The position numbers were made by a program, and so were the translations under genes. From positions 4,037,001 to 4,101,000 of the forward strand of contig JAEMWC010000001.1 of assembly GCA_016490735.1 (NCBI GenBank): a DNA stretch of 64,000 nt, in the 5' to 3' direction. The stretch is from Pachyseris speciosa (Eukaryota > Cnidaria > Anthozoa > Scleractinia > Pachyseridae). Under the pieces are notes generated by a model that was not told the origin of the DNA, ran no database searches, and was given only the letters and a program-made list of their open reading frames with translations. Shown here one piece after another: positions 1 through 13,189 of this stretch (the stretch's first letter is position 1; the number at the start of each line of letters is the position of its first letter).

Positions 1-3000
1 GGGTTCAAAATGTACGATAAACTAAGCAGCATTTGGTATATGACCGAGTCAGCAGCAGCGTGGGTCTATTCCCCAGTTGATGTCACAAACTGTTTTCCAT
101 GCATGTTTACAAATGCGATGCAAATCAGTTTCTGACGTAAACTCGGGAAGCTTGGTCGTGTGACAAATGACGACTACTTTTCATAAGTTCTAAAACCTAT
201 AAAAGTCAAGATTTCGTTTAAAAAAGGTGCAAAAAGATGCTATACGTCTTGAACAAGTGCAAAGATTTATTTTAGCAGAACAAATATTTCCATCGGTTCT
301 CCCCCATTTCCTACGAGATTGTCACGCCTGTTCTGGCCAAAGAGGGAGAGATAACAAACGAACAATAAAAAACCAACAACTGACCTTCATTTGATCTTTC
401 GGTTGCTGAGCTTTTTAACATTTCTCAAACTTGTTTTAATTTCCATAGCATTTCTTTAACTAACACCTGATACTTAGCCGATGAGACCATAAGTAAAGTT
501 AAGGTTGAAATCAGCAGATATTCGGCAAGATTGGGTGTAGTAATTCTTTTATTTCAACACACTGATGAAAAAGCTCACTTAAATGATTTGCACCATGTGA
601 TCCAAAATAACGAAACAAATTTTGATCCGTGGGTTAAAAATGTTACATATCTGTCATGTGGATGCAATAATAATTGAGTGAACTATGGCCATATTTGGCT
701 ATCCAAGACTCCCATCCCTGAGAGTTTTAATTAGTGAAGTTTTAAATGCTCCTAAAGGATACCTTAGAATATCTACAGTCCAATGAAAACACCCCGGATA
801 TTCAGGCAATAAATATTAACGGCAGTTTAGAAATGCAGCTTTTAATGCAACAACGTTATAACAATCACAGGCGTGCAGTGTGCATGTCGTCTATTTATGC
901 CATCTCCATCATACCATGCTGGGTGCAGGCAGGGTTGCCTCACATTAGAAAAACAAGAGGAGAAGGAGAGCAAGTATTGCTTAAGTTAGGAGCAGAAACA
1001 ATAAACGAATAATTTGTACCCCCCTCTTAAACTTAATTGCTTTTTGTCTTGGGAAGATCATATTGATTATATTAGAAGTAAATTTTAGAAAAGGGTAAAT
1101 ATTATCACCAAACTAAAATGTCATATGACAGAACAGTCACTTATCAGTATCCACTATGCGCTTGTATATCCCTATCTAACTTATCAATGCGTATCATGAG
1201 GTAACAACTATGAAGCACCCTTTTGCCCAACAATTATTTGATGTTATTACTGGCATGATAGTCCCATTTCTATATTCGCGAAAAAGCAACAAAACAACTA
1301 TTTAAAAGAGCTCTCTTTCAGTATTATTTTGCTCAGTATTAATTTCAACCACACGCCCATGTCAACTTCTTTTCCTTCTGTTCCTCATGTCCTCTATTTA
1401 TAGTAAGGTTTCTTTTTTTTAGCTTAACAAATTATGTGTTGTAATTTAAAAGGGCACACAATTAGTTTACTATATCATGCCCTTCTCAACTCCTTCTCTA
1501 TTCCTAGTCACTGCAAAAAAAGTGAAAGGGTGACAATTGAGCAGTAGAGTTTTCGGTACGTATAGGTTTTCGTTACACTGCCATTGTGGAGAAATGTAAA
1601 CTCTCTATCATCAGAAAAGTTAGTGTCTCAAGAAGTACTTATAATCATATCTACCAATAACTATTAACAGATGTCATCGAGCCGTTCCATGTTTAAATCA
1701 TCCTTCCTCACCACACTAAGGAAAGATGATCACCAACAACTTATTTTAACTTTGACTTTTGTCAGAGAAAAGCAAGAAATGATCAATAAAGCATACAGGC
1801 GAGTATAAACTTCTTAAGTATCCATGGAGTAGACAGAAAAAATAAGCGGTGTTTATCGCAAAGAGGATTATAATATTCAAAATTATCTGTTATGCATTTC
1901 TTTCTATTTTGTTAATAGGCCTTTTCAATTAACATCTCTCCAGCAAGGCTCCCCGTACAACACAGCCAAACTGGTGTTCTACTACTAGCAATACGGGAGT
2001 CTTTCAAGCTACCTCCTTGTTGGGGCATTCGACAAAGGAAACTTTGCTCTGAAAGAAAAGGCACTGACTTGGCCACTATTCTGCCACGTTGGCCAATCCC
2101 CGTGTGACGATAAACGTGAGTTGTGGTAGAAAGTGTTGCCATGAACTTCGCCAGTGAAGTCCGATAGATTGATTTGCACTTGAGCATCCTGTTCAGTTGC
2201 TTTGGTTTGCGTTAACTAAATTCTGCGATTTGCCAGAAAAACTCGCGCCACTTCATCAATTACCAACCAGAGGTAAGCAATTAAGGGGAGATTGAGACCT
2301 CCTCGCACGTAATTTCTCTTGCCGTCAACTAATTAATGTACCTATATTTCATTATAACACTTAATCGCAAAATTTGACAAAAGTACCTTGATATAAAACA
2401 GAAATTTTATTCCTTCTATTCTTATAGACGAGATCCATGCATAACAATAACTTTACTACTATTCCTAAGAATCAAAAACCAATGAGAGAAGTGACAAGCA
2501 ATTTCCAAAGAACAGTGTCCAGGGAAGGGTTTGATGTGCGCATGGTGACGCTTCATTGCATCAGAACTGCAAGTCAACAACTGTAACAGATATATCTAAT
2601 TTGTAAGGTTTAGTGACTAGCCGCAACTTGCAAAGCACACACACAAGATTTGATTAGACATTACCACACAGGAATATTAAATGGACTGACGGTGATACTA
2701 GGCATTGTATTTGCCTCTGCAATAAATTCATTTTCTTACTTTCAGGGAATGGCAACCACGGTCATAATAAATGAATCGATAGCTCACAATGGCATCTTGC
2801 CCCATGACACTGTTGCCACATTATGAAGGTTGGCTGGGTGGACCGAGAATGGAGTGACATGGTCGCTGTTTATGATAGAGGTGTTCCAAAAACACCTAGA
2901 TGGAAATGCTTACCTGTACAGGTATATAAGGTTTCTCATTGTCTCCTTCTTCATTTTGTCTTAAGGAACAAGTCCCATACTGATAGCCCAATCGATCCCA

Positions 3001-3108
3001 ATTTGAATTAAGGTTTGTAAGCAGAAATAAGGCACCTGAGTACAAACGCAAGTTTCAACAAACCCTAAACGTGAACGGATCTGCCTCATAAATGTAAGTT
3101 TGTCCTAA
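1..3108 (+). repeat. Host repeat unit, copy A (decayed gene exons plus LINE remnant)
   Basis: This stretch is a diverged copy of sequence that recurs in copy B (positions 1-600 match about 21130-22060, and 600-3060 match 32270-35110). It contains a LINE-like reverse transcriptase tail around 1010-1320 that has lost an internal piece relative to copy B. A possible exon ends at 2921 before a GTATAT donor and encodes MVAVYDRGVPKTPRWKCLPV, which is nearly identical in copy B at about 34925-34990. I do not recognise the protein. The unit ends at the TAA where the large transposon begins. Confidence 0.7.
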
Positions 3109-3250
3109 CCCCTGCGAAATACATTTAGGAATTCCTAGGAATTCCTAGGAATTGATAATGGTTTTAACCAATAGGCATTCACCAACAGGGTTTAAGTGCA
3201 AACATTCTCAGAAATTCCTAGGAATTTTTAGGAATTTCTGGGAATGTTTG
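3109..3250. repeat. Left TIR and subterminal palindromic repeats
   Basis: The 17 bp terminal repeat is followed by overlapping copies of TAGGAATTCC and by a second cluster at about 3210-3250 (AAATTCCTAGGAATTTTTAG and related). The same self-complementary core forms the array at the right end (19669-20068). Such repeats are the expected binding sites for a transposon DNA-binding protein; the BEN-domain product is a candidate by inference. Confidence 0.65.
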
Positions 3251-3323
3251 GGAATAGTGGTTAAACTGGCTGATGAGGGTTAATAATTTATGTTACGACT
3301 GGGCCTGTCAGTTGCAGTGCCAG

Positions 3324-4018
3324 TGTTTGAAAAGCATTTAAGAATAAATTTAAGTGTTCAATTAAGGAAGCAATGTAATTCATAAAATCATAACTTCCAT
3401 AAAATTTATTTAAAAAAACATTTCTCAAATACTAAATTATACATTTCTTTATATGGATATGCAGAACCTAAAGAACATTGTTTGAACCTGAATGTCATTA
3501 GATTTCCAGGAAATTTACAGCACATGTTGAAACTTCTATGTACAGAAAAATCATCTTTAAATAAATCATTTTGAGATAACATAAATTAAGTAAAGTATTA
3601 ATTGTGTAATGAAACTGAAACAGCAATAAAAAGGGTAACATTATATGCAGACTTAGCTGCTGAGCATTTTCTTGTGTAAGTGTTTGAAAAGCACTTAAGA
3701 ATAAATTAAAGTGTTCAATTTTAAAAGCATATGCAATTCACATAACTTCAGTAATTTTTTTGAAAAAACCTTTCTTAAATACTTAATTGTACATTTTTTA
3801 TATTGATCTATAGAACCTAAAGAACATTGTTTGAGCCTGAATGTCATTAGACTTCAAGAAAATTTACAGTACATGTTGAACCTTGTATATACAGAAAAAT
3901 CATCTTTAAATAAATCATTTTGAGATAACATAAGAGTAAAGTATTAATTGTGTAATGAAACTGAAACAGCAATAAAAAGGGTAACAATGCAGACTTAGCT
4001 GCTGAGCACTTTTTTGTG
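3324..4018. repeat. Two-copy tandem duplication, period about 357 bp
   Basis: The segment starting at 3324 (TGTTTGAAAAGCA) repeats at 3681 with few differences. It covers the 3' end of the BEN gene: the last bases of the coding exon, including the stop codon context TTAGCTGCTGAGCA, occur in both copies (near 3655 and 3995). The duplication therefore gives the gene a duplicated 3' untranslated region. Confidence 0.85.
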
Positions 4019-7000
4019 TTGCTCACGTAGCTTCCTCTGTTGTCCCCGAATTAAATTATCGACGGGCAGCCTCTCCATTTTATATCGCTGTTCCATGACA
4101 TCTGAAAGAAAGAAGAAATATTTCACTACGTAAATCTCTTGTGAGGATTAAAGTTGTGTTTAAAGTATCTAATTAAAGTAGCTTAAAGAACTCAATAGAC
4201 AGTAGAGACTTCACAGTATGTAATATTATTATGAAAGTGTTGTCAACACTGATAAAAACTATGTTGATCTGAAGCTTAATAAGGACTTACAGTAAATCAA
4301 GTCCAATTTCTGTTTCTGAAGGCCAACATTTTCTCCTCCAGTAACAGTTGTTCGCCCCTTGAAGGATGACTACCTCAGTTCTTCTGGAGTGAAGAGATGG
4401 AAAAGCAATACTTTCAATCCCTCAAGGGGCTTTGTTGTATTTTTCACCATCTGGGTCAACTGGGTTTAAAAAAAGAAAACCATGATTCAATTCAGGTTAA
4501 CACGATCTTATTGACTGAGTTACCTATGTATAGTTTTCAATGACATTAAGTTTTAACTATGTGCAAGATGCAGGATAAAAATGACTGAACCAAAACAAAT
4601 TTATAGGCAGCTTACATGCAGGTACATTATTTATGTTAAACCTGCAGTTTTGAGAAAAAGGAAACAACATTTAAGGAAGTGATGACTGAAGTGATGTACA
4701 TTACTTAATTGAAAACCATTCTTATGTTGATACCTTTCAAAACAAATTCTCCTACTTAATGCTGTATAATTAAAAAAATAGAGTCAAGTACAGAGAATTC
4801 GATGTTGATTGCGGCGCCTTTAGAGGGATTAACATTTCGTTAGTTCAATATTAATGATGTTTAGACAATAGCCCACACAAAAAATGGCATCGTTTATTTT
4901 GCATGTACCTCTGGGGTCTGCTGCTCACAATTTTCCTGGGTTTGCTGATCACAATTTTTGGGGTTTGCCTAAATGAAAGAAAAAAGAAACATTAATGTTT
5001 TCAGAAAAATGTTGTAAGAACAGTGCATTGAAAAACAGGAATAATGCTTGACAAAATAACGATAACAAGCTGAGTGTGTCAAGTGAGTCAACTGCTCCAA
5101 GGTATGTTCAAGTTCACACTGCAGCCAGGGGGACAATCAGACATTGTTTGATGCTACTCTGGCTTGAAGATTGATGAATGTAATTTAAAAAGTTACAATT
5201 CATGACCCAAAACATATTTGGTGAGACATGGGGTTTTGAAATATGTTTTTGTAATGTACTAATGTATGTGCTTGTGTTGAGAGTATGTGCTTGTCACTTG
5301 TGTGTGTGTGCCTGTGCTGTTGTTTGCCATCCAGGGCCCAGTTGCTCGAAGCATGGTTAGCGCTAAGCCAGGTTAAATACCATGACAACCATCTATCTTA
5401 ACCAATGGTTAGCGCTAACCATGCTTTGAGCAACTCAGCCCAGAGTAATAGCAAATAGTTCCGGTTTCTGAAAACATTACTGCCTACAAAAGTACCGGTA
5501 ACTACTATTAACTTTCTTCCCATATGCAGCCAACAAAAGTTAAATTGCAGATCACAGCACTAACAATTTATGACTAACCTTAATCTCCTTTAAAGCCCTT
5601 CTGAGGCTTTTGACCTCACTCCTGAGGCCATCCACCTCTCCCTTCAGCCACTCAAATTCTTGAGTGAAGTGGGCAGCAAATGACTCCCAGTTGCTGCCCA
5701 CTTCACTGTTTGGAGGCTTTCCATGGCTTGGCGGGCAGTTCAGAGGCAAATCCTCAAAATCACTGTCAGTAAGCAACTGCTGTGTGAAGCTTCGACTGAA
5801 GTCCAGGGGACGAGATATTGGTGCCATTGTTTGTCTGTAATGCTCAATGTCAGCTGACTGTGGGGTGGAGAAAAAGGTGTTTTGCATATTTGTCTGTGTG
5901 TTGCGGTTGGGTGTTTGCATGATATGGGGTGGTGTAGATATATGTGACTCTGCTGAGACACAGGATTTTGAAAAATGTTTATGTGACGTACTAATGTGTG
6001 CGCTTATGTTGTGGTTTGTTGATGTGGTATGTAAAGGTGTGTGTGCCTGTGCTGTTGTTTGGTACAGTTGTGACATGGGGCAGTGTTTGTGCATTTGGTG
6101 TGTCAGGTGTATACATGGTACTAATGTGTGTGCTTGTGTTGTGGTTTGTTGATGGTGTGGTATGCAGTGGTGTAAGTGTATATGATGTAAAAGTGTGTGT
6201 GCCTGTGCTGTTGTTTGGTATGACAGGTGTATGCATGGTGTGATTTCTTGCTGGTTGGTAAGTTGATGTATGTTGTGTGATCCATTCTCCTTGTCATCTG
6301 GAATAATGACCAACTCCTTTCCAGCTTTGCCACGTTCCCCAAGAATGGTTTTAACCCGCTCCTGTTGAACTGACTGTTGCAGCTTTAAATAGATATTATT
6401 TAGGCCAAGATTACTGTTAACCTACATCTGTGCACTGTTACAAGTGCATAGTAAATTTTAGGGGGTAACAGAAGGCATTTTTTTCAAATCATGGCAACAA
6501 GGAGACAAAATAACAGGTACCACAGTCTAATATGTATTGATAACGTGGTAAACTGACAATATTATATGCCTGTTTTTTTGTTTTCCTCTTTAACCAGAGT
6601 TAATGAAGATGTACATTTGTAAGTGATCATTGCAATTATGAAGTCAACACTACTTGAACTGTAGTGAAAACAAAGCCTGAAAAAATTTCAGGCTTACACA
6701 TGAATCAAACCCATGACCCCTGCGATACCAGTGCAGTGTTCACTATCACAGAAGTCATGGGTCTGACTCCAGATCCTGCACAAGCCTGGATATTTTCAGG
6801 CTCTATTTTCACTACTGCTCCAGTAATGTTCATAATTGCAATGATCTCATACATGTCCATTCTTCAATTCACAGTTCAAACATATGGTTTCACATATTCA
6901 CATTTGCCTATCAGATTGAAGCCCAGAACTTTAAAAGTTACTTTGGAAATATAAATGTGACACATTTTTATACAAAGCTTGCAAAATGGCAGCCAAAGAG

Positions 7001-10000
7001 AAGAACACTGAAAGCTAGTTTGGAATTGTTCATATTTATTTAGGCACAGTGTGGTATGGCCAAGATAGAAGATAAACTTATTAATTTATAATAATAAGAA
7101 CACTACTAAAACTTGATGGAAAAGGTTTATTAATTAAAAGGTACCTTCTTTCTTTCCAGGGCATTCTCCTTTTCCTCTTCTTTACCATCTGCAGTAAGAG
7201 TTAAAAATAAATTAAGAGCTTGAAAGTTGATACTTAATATAGAATCACACTGCCTGTTAGAAATTTAGGTGGCATTCTTAAGTGACACCCAGCAAAAAGA
7301 TACAAACCATGTGTTTCTAAAGACCTCTAGGCTTGGTATTCTCATAACTGAAGGCTTTAAGTTTTTGAGAAAACACAGGCCAAAAAACATATTCATCCAA
7401 AAAGTCACTTAGTATAGTGCTATTCCCAGCCCATCGATTATTTACAGAGCAACTTTTGTTAAGCTGCCACCCTCTATTAAATGGCCACTTTCTTAAGTCC
7501 AGAATTATTTGTCACTAAAATGCTGTATTGGATACCTCTATTCAACGGCTACCTCTACTGAGCGGCCGCAGCCACCATTTTGCTGTTGCAACGTTATTAT
7601 TTACTGCTTTTTTACCTCTATTAATTGGCCAACAAATTATCTTTTCAAGCGAAATGGTGACAGGAAGACAGCAATAAGAATAGGTGATAACTTATAACAA
7701 CAAGACCCGCAAAATTATTAAATTACCTTTAGAGTTCTTGGTCTTTAATTTGGTCTTCCTCTTTTTGTTTGGGGGTTCCTCAGCTATATTATTTCATGAA
7801 ATTCCATAACATGTATATTAGTATGGTTACAGTTATGTGTCATAGAACTGCAAAAGGCAAACTGAAGGGGCAGAAACCTGCAAATCATATTTGAGTGGGA
7901 GTACATGTAAATAAAAAACAACACGAGCAAATGAAATAGAATTGGATTCCGAAATGCTGATAGAAATGTGCTACATTATTTTATCACCTTTTTCGCTTGT
8001 GGCACTTTCCCCATCTTGTTCTTCAAGGTCATCTGAATGTTAAAAAAACAAAATAACTTCAAATAGTCTTGTTATTATTGGATTTGGTGTTGGTTTCACT
8101 TTGCCATGGCAAACTTGTATACTATTTAGTGATGAACTCTTTTGTAATAACTTATTCCTTCAGAGTGATTAGAATCGTTTAGTAAGATGATCATGGACAT
8201 CGAAACAATATCCCGAAAATGAAAGTGCTTGAAAATTATGAAAACTACCTGAATTTTTGTTGGATGGGAAATAATAATTATTTAGGATTATATCAGAGTA
8301 CTTCAAGAATTGAGTTCAGATTTTGAAGTCAGGTAGAGATTTTTCCGAAACGTGCATCTCAACCTGTGCTGTTACTTGCGGGATGGAATTCTATGCTGTA
8401 CGCAATGCAGTCTGGGATCAGTTTTTCCACCATGTGATCAGATGGAAGCCATCTTGAATGTCTTGTAGTCATGGTTTGTGAGGATGAAAACTCATGTAAA
8501 TATTAATCTAAATGTCTTTGAATACTCAAGACTGTGCTCTAAGGAAAATGTCTGGGAGCCCAAAACTCTGAAACTTTGAAATCTAGGGTGCCTAGCTTAG
8601 TAACTTTGGGCAAATAGTAAGATTTCCTTGTCACCCAAAGACAAATGTAAGTTGCCAGGGGCCACCAGGCGCTGCTAGAGCACAGCCTTGATACTCCACA
8701 AAAACTCAGTTTTTGGTGCTTGAACAGCCCTCGAATACAGCTGTACTTCTTGAATTTTATGTACACAAGCCAGCATGGACTATGTGTTAATTAAAAAATT
8801 CTAAGTTCAGGCTGGTTTAAATTATTTACCTTGTTCACCTTGGTTGTCCCTCACTTTTTGGGAAGGTTTCCTTGCTCTTTTGTTGCTATTATCTGTCCAG
8901 ATAATAGTACGAGCAGTCAGTTGTTGCATGTTACAGTTCCTTTGAAACTATCATAAAAAAATTAAAAATGCTACCCTAAAAAAGTCATGTTAACAGTTTA
9001 CCTTTGACATCAGTGCTTGTAGCTGTTGTGAGTAGGCTTGCCTCATACTCTATTGCATTTGCTTTTGTTCCTAATGAGAATACGAGACTGCAGTTTGTAT
9101 ACCCTTTCACAGTTGCTTACATGTAAATCAATAATTATGTATTTTATTAAAAAAAACCAACATTTAAGTTCAAGGATCTATTAACAGGATAAACATCGAA
9201 ATCATACTTCTCCTCTGTAAGAAGTATAAAAATATAAATACATGAAACAGCATTGTAGCTTCGATTGTTCATATTATGGCTGTTTTTGCGTCCATTTCCC
9301 ATGATGCACTTATGACCTCACAAATATTAATTTTTTGCTGATTTTTCAATGCATAGCTTGAAATTTTGAAAAAACTTATTTCAATCCATTTCCATCCTCG
9401 TCATCTTTGATGGAATACAGGAGTTTATAGTGTCAATGTAGGACTACAGTCTTTGGCAGCAAAACTAGACCATTATTTTAAGGTTTCGACTGATGCATTG
9501 ACAGTTTTAAGCTTTTTAAAGTGATGATACAATAGCGTGACACTGCCCCTTGAAGTTTGGGGAATGTGGATTGGAATTTCTAGCCGCCAAAAACTGATGA
9601 CCCAAAATAACCTAATAACATCTATATAGTAGTTATTGTCAGGAGATTCAAGTGAGAAAAAAGAAACAGTGTGGCAACATCAAGTCATCAAGCACTTACT
9701 GCCGTACTGCATTCACCCTCAAGGAGTATTCATTGCATTGAATATGATGGCGATGCATTTGAATTAAACGTTCATTGTTTTACTTTTAAGGTCAGTTAAC
9801 GATTATTGATGAGTACGCTGAATCCTTTCATAATTTAAGAACTGATGATATTTTGAATATATCATAAGATTTAAGCTTTATTTTACTTCTACTCACCAAA
9901 AACTTTCAAAATCGCCGCTTTGTAAATGGCGAGTCTTCCTTTGTGCGAACCGGTGGAGATGTCTACGCTAACGCCTTCTTTAGAGTCGACATTGCCAACA

Positions 10001-10173
10001 ACTTGCCTTTCATTGACTACACTGACACTATCCTCATTTTCCCACTGAACAACAATAAAAACCATCTTAACTTCTTGTGAGACACGCACGGGCAAAGGAT
10101 CGACAAAATTCAAAGAAGGGCGCCAAACAGTATAAATAAAGAGCTTCTTTGTTTTGAGCACATGGATAGTCAC
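3995..10173 (-). CDS. BEN-domain, coiled-coil protein of the transposon (10 exons, one TAG stop)
   Basis: Ten exons join in consistent phase with GT-AG boundaries: 10173-9897, 9070-9002, 8892-8830, 8032-7988, 7783-7727, 7188-7145, 6382-5579, 4968-4909, 4459-4291 and 4101-3995, together 565 codons. The first exon starts MTIHVLKTKK. The middle exons are short, charged and lysine-rich (nuclear-localisation-like KKRK). The large exon carries a His/Thr-rich repeat region with the unit TTAQAHTL and then a coiled coil (EFEWLKGEVDGLRSEVKSLR). The last two exons form a BEN-like DNA-binding domain with an LFTPEEL helix and a basic RKLREQHKK end. A TAG at 4370-4372 interrupts the BEN domain, by mutation or sequencing error. 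In context it could be the subterminal-repeat-binding partner of the transposase, but no function is shown. Confidence 0.72.
5334..5441. mobile_element. Short palindromic MITE
   Basis: The 5' arm GGGCCCAGTTGCTCGAAGCA and the reverse complement of the 3' arm GGGCTGAGTTGCTCAAAGCA match closely, and both continue into GGTTAGCGCT. The whole 108 bp unit folds back on itself. It lies in an intron of the BEN gene, next to a GT-rich copy of that gene's coding repeat. Confidence 0.8.
8527..8690. mobile_element. MITE family 1, first copy
   Basis: The ends are inverted: ACTGTGCTCTAAG at the left against TAGAGCACAGCC at the right. The unit is about 164 bp and recurs at 12660-12823 and, inverted, at 18374-18532. 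This copy sits in an intron of the BEN gene. The shared interior includes TTGTCACCCAAAG and GCCAGGGGCCAC. Confidence 0.82.
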
Positions 10174-10285
10174 GTGAAAATGTGCGCGTCATCGTGCATC
10201 TAGAGAAACCGCTGGATCATCCGATTGCAGTCACAACCGACTCGTCACTGATGCGAACTGCGTTTCGAAGCTTTGTCTGATTGCG
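10174..10285. promoter_or_regulatory. 112 bp bidirectional promoter between two divergent genes
   Basis: The start codons of the BEN-domain gene (minus, 10173) and the transposase-like gene (plus, 10286) are only 112 bases apart, so both must use this gap or promoters overlapping the first exons. I see no clear TATA box. Co-expression of the two transposon proteins is the natural inference. Confidence 0.6.
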
Positions 10286-13121
10286 ATGAATCTAAGTTCC
10301 GTGGAAGATATCGACGTAAACACTCTTTATGAAGAGATTAATAAGGAGGATAGAACCATCTTCAGATGCTCGATTTGTCATCGAACCTTGACAAGGAAAC
10401 AAAGGGTGGAAGATCACTTGCGTTCTATTCACGGCATAGGTGAGAAGTCATCTGGGAATTAAAAACTCCCTTTAAGGCTTTAAGTTTACTATACATTTCA
10501 AGAGTGAAAATTTAAACTGAAAAAGTTCTCATAGATATTTCTTCTCTTTGCATTCTACAACAGAAGGGTACCGCAAGAGAAAGTATAAGAAATACCTCGA
10601 TGATCCCAGTGTACCAGTGTACCAAAACCAACCAAGTATGACCGCATGAGTCGCGGTTCGTTTACATTTCCTGCAGCACAGTTCAACTTGGCTTCGTCAG
10701 TCCTTGAACAGTCTTTTGTATCGACTCAACAAACTGTAGAGAGTGAACTAGAGTTGACAACATGTGAATCTGGAGGCACTTTAACGCAGGAGATGGGGTC
10801 AAATGTCAGTCGAACACCTGAGCCAGAAACCTGTTCGGAGATTGTTGTCGACAGTAGCGAATCGGACAGCGAGTATGATGGAATTTCTTGCGATGAGGAC
10901 TGTAATTCAGTAACTTCTGATTTTTTATTAGAGTCTGAAGACTCTGATACTGATGGCCCAGTCACTTGACTCTCCTCGTGAAACACCAATTGGCAATTCC
11001 CCAGGAGCGCAATTTTCAGCCCAAGAAAAAGCATGCATGGCTATTCTCTCATTAATTGCAAGACACTGTATTACAACTGAAGCAGCTAAAGATGTCATTG
11101 ATTTATTGAAAGTACTTTGTCCAGAGAGTGACACATTGCAATCTCTTAGTTATACAAACGTGTAGCAAGTTTGTGGGAATTGCGAGCTTTTGGTATATGA
11201 CATCTGTGAAAAATGCCTTGGCCTCTTTCCCACGGATGTTGAAGATCAAGTGATCTGTTCAACACCAGGCTGTAATGGGTACGTATCTGTAATGGTAACT
11301 AGTCGTCTCGCCACCAGGAGGTGGGTCTGAGTTCAGTCAAAAGTTTAATTTTAAGTTTTAAAACACGTCTTGGAGTGAGTTTTTGTAAAATTTTGCTGGA
11401 AACTTTCCGGCTGCGCTGCAAGTTGACATAGCATATTTAGTCTCTTGTATGTGCTCTTGTTTTTACCAACACTCAAGTTTATGCATAATAAAACAATGAC
11501 TGGATTTGGTTTTTGCATGATAGTTAGAATTATCATGGCCTCAGTTTGTTATCATCGGCCTTCGGCTTTGGCAGATAACACAAACCTCAGCCATGATGAT
11601 TCTTGCTATCATGCTCACTACCTTATCCAATGGTTACAGTAATTATCATCATTTTGCAGATAATTAAATTTTACACACAAGAAAAAAGTTTGCTTTGCTG
11701 AAGCTGTGTTCTAGGATCAGTTTTGTAAAATTTAAATCTGGAAATGTTTTGACTATGCTGCAACTTTAAGGGTTTTTAAACACATGAAAAGTTGGCCCTC
11801 CCAGAGTAGCTCGGTTAGCCAGGTAACTTGGTGAGCTGAGCACCCTCCCTCCATGTAAACAGGCCCTAAAATTGCTAGCTTACAAATTAAGTTGTTTTCA
11901 AGTTAATGCTCTTGTATAGTTTCTTGTAGGCACTGTTGTCTTTACAAACATACAAGTACAAATGTGCATAATAAAACAACTACTGAGTTCGGTTTTTGCA
12001 TGACTATGAGAATTATCAAGGCCTCAGTCTGTGTTATCCACCCATATAACACAGACCTTGGTCATGACAATTTTGAAAAAAAAAGTATTAAAAGTTCACT
12101 TTGGTCATTTAGAACAAGAGACATCAAGAAAAACATGGAAAAATTACCAGAGTCCAGTCAAAATGGTGACTTGTAATGTTGCTGATAATGTGCACACTGT
12201 ACATTTCTCAGCTACTAAAACTCTACCATTGACAGTAATGAAGCACATTTTATTTTACAGGCTTAGGTACAAGGGAAGTCTCCACCAACAAGGAAGAAAG
12301 CTTCACAGAAGTAGTTTCGTAACTGTTCACATTTTCACTCAGTTGAGATGTTTATTAGAAAGTGAGTAGATCTTTCCTCTTTTATTTAGGTTTTTCTATT
12401 GATTTTCTCTTTGATTTTGTAAAGAGATTTTTAATTGTGTTTAGTGTATTCTTAAGATGAATAGTAGTAATAATAATGAACTTGAGTTGATGCTGTAAAG
12501 GATAAAAGAGTAGTCTTTTGAGAGTACAAAAAGATAGGATATTTTTTATGTCCTTCTAAGAAGACTCACTATCACTCCAAAGGCAATGTATGTCATATAG
12601 CTAAAAAATGGAATTGGTAGTGAAATGCAGTGCTTATTATCAATGTTACAGTCAGTATTCAAGGCTGTGCTCTAAGAAAAATTTTTGGGAGCCCAAAACT
12701 CTGAACCTTAGAAATTCTGGGTATCCAGCTTAGTAATTTTGTGAAAAAACTGAGATTTCCTTGTCACTCAAAGGCAAAAGTAAGTCACCAGGGGCCACGG
12801 GGCACTGCTAGAGCACAGCCCTGGACTATTTTGTGTGGAAGTTAACCCAACACATTGCATTATTTTAAAGGAGATGGAATATGGCAGACTATCCAGGAAA
12901 GAAGCAAGCAACGTGGAAAAGCAGTAATAACAGACATCATTGATGGAAAAAATTACACAAGATTATGTGAACCTGGACAGTTCTTGTATGCTACATCAAA
13001 CAGTTTTATCTTCAACACGGATGGTGCCCCTTTATATTCCTCTTCAAGTGTATCCCTCTGGCCAGTATTTTTAGCCATTAATGAGCTTCCATCTCCAGAC
13101 AGGTATTAAATTAACTTTAGC

Positions 13122-13189
<68 letters not shown>

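Noticed and set aside
5847..6243. Plus-strand open frames rich in Cys and Val
   Set aside because: They are antisense shadows of the GT-rich coding repeat in the minus-strand BEN gene exon 5579-6382, whose phase fits nine other exons.
11795..11866. Separate regulatory element in the transposase intron
   Set aside because: Its sequence is a fragment of the CCCCGTTTA-type MITE seen complete at 22279-22679.
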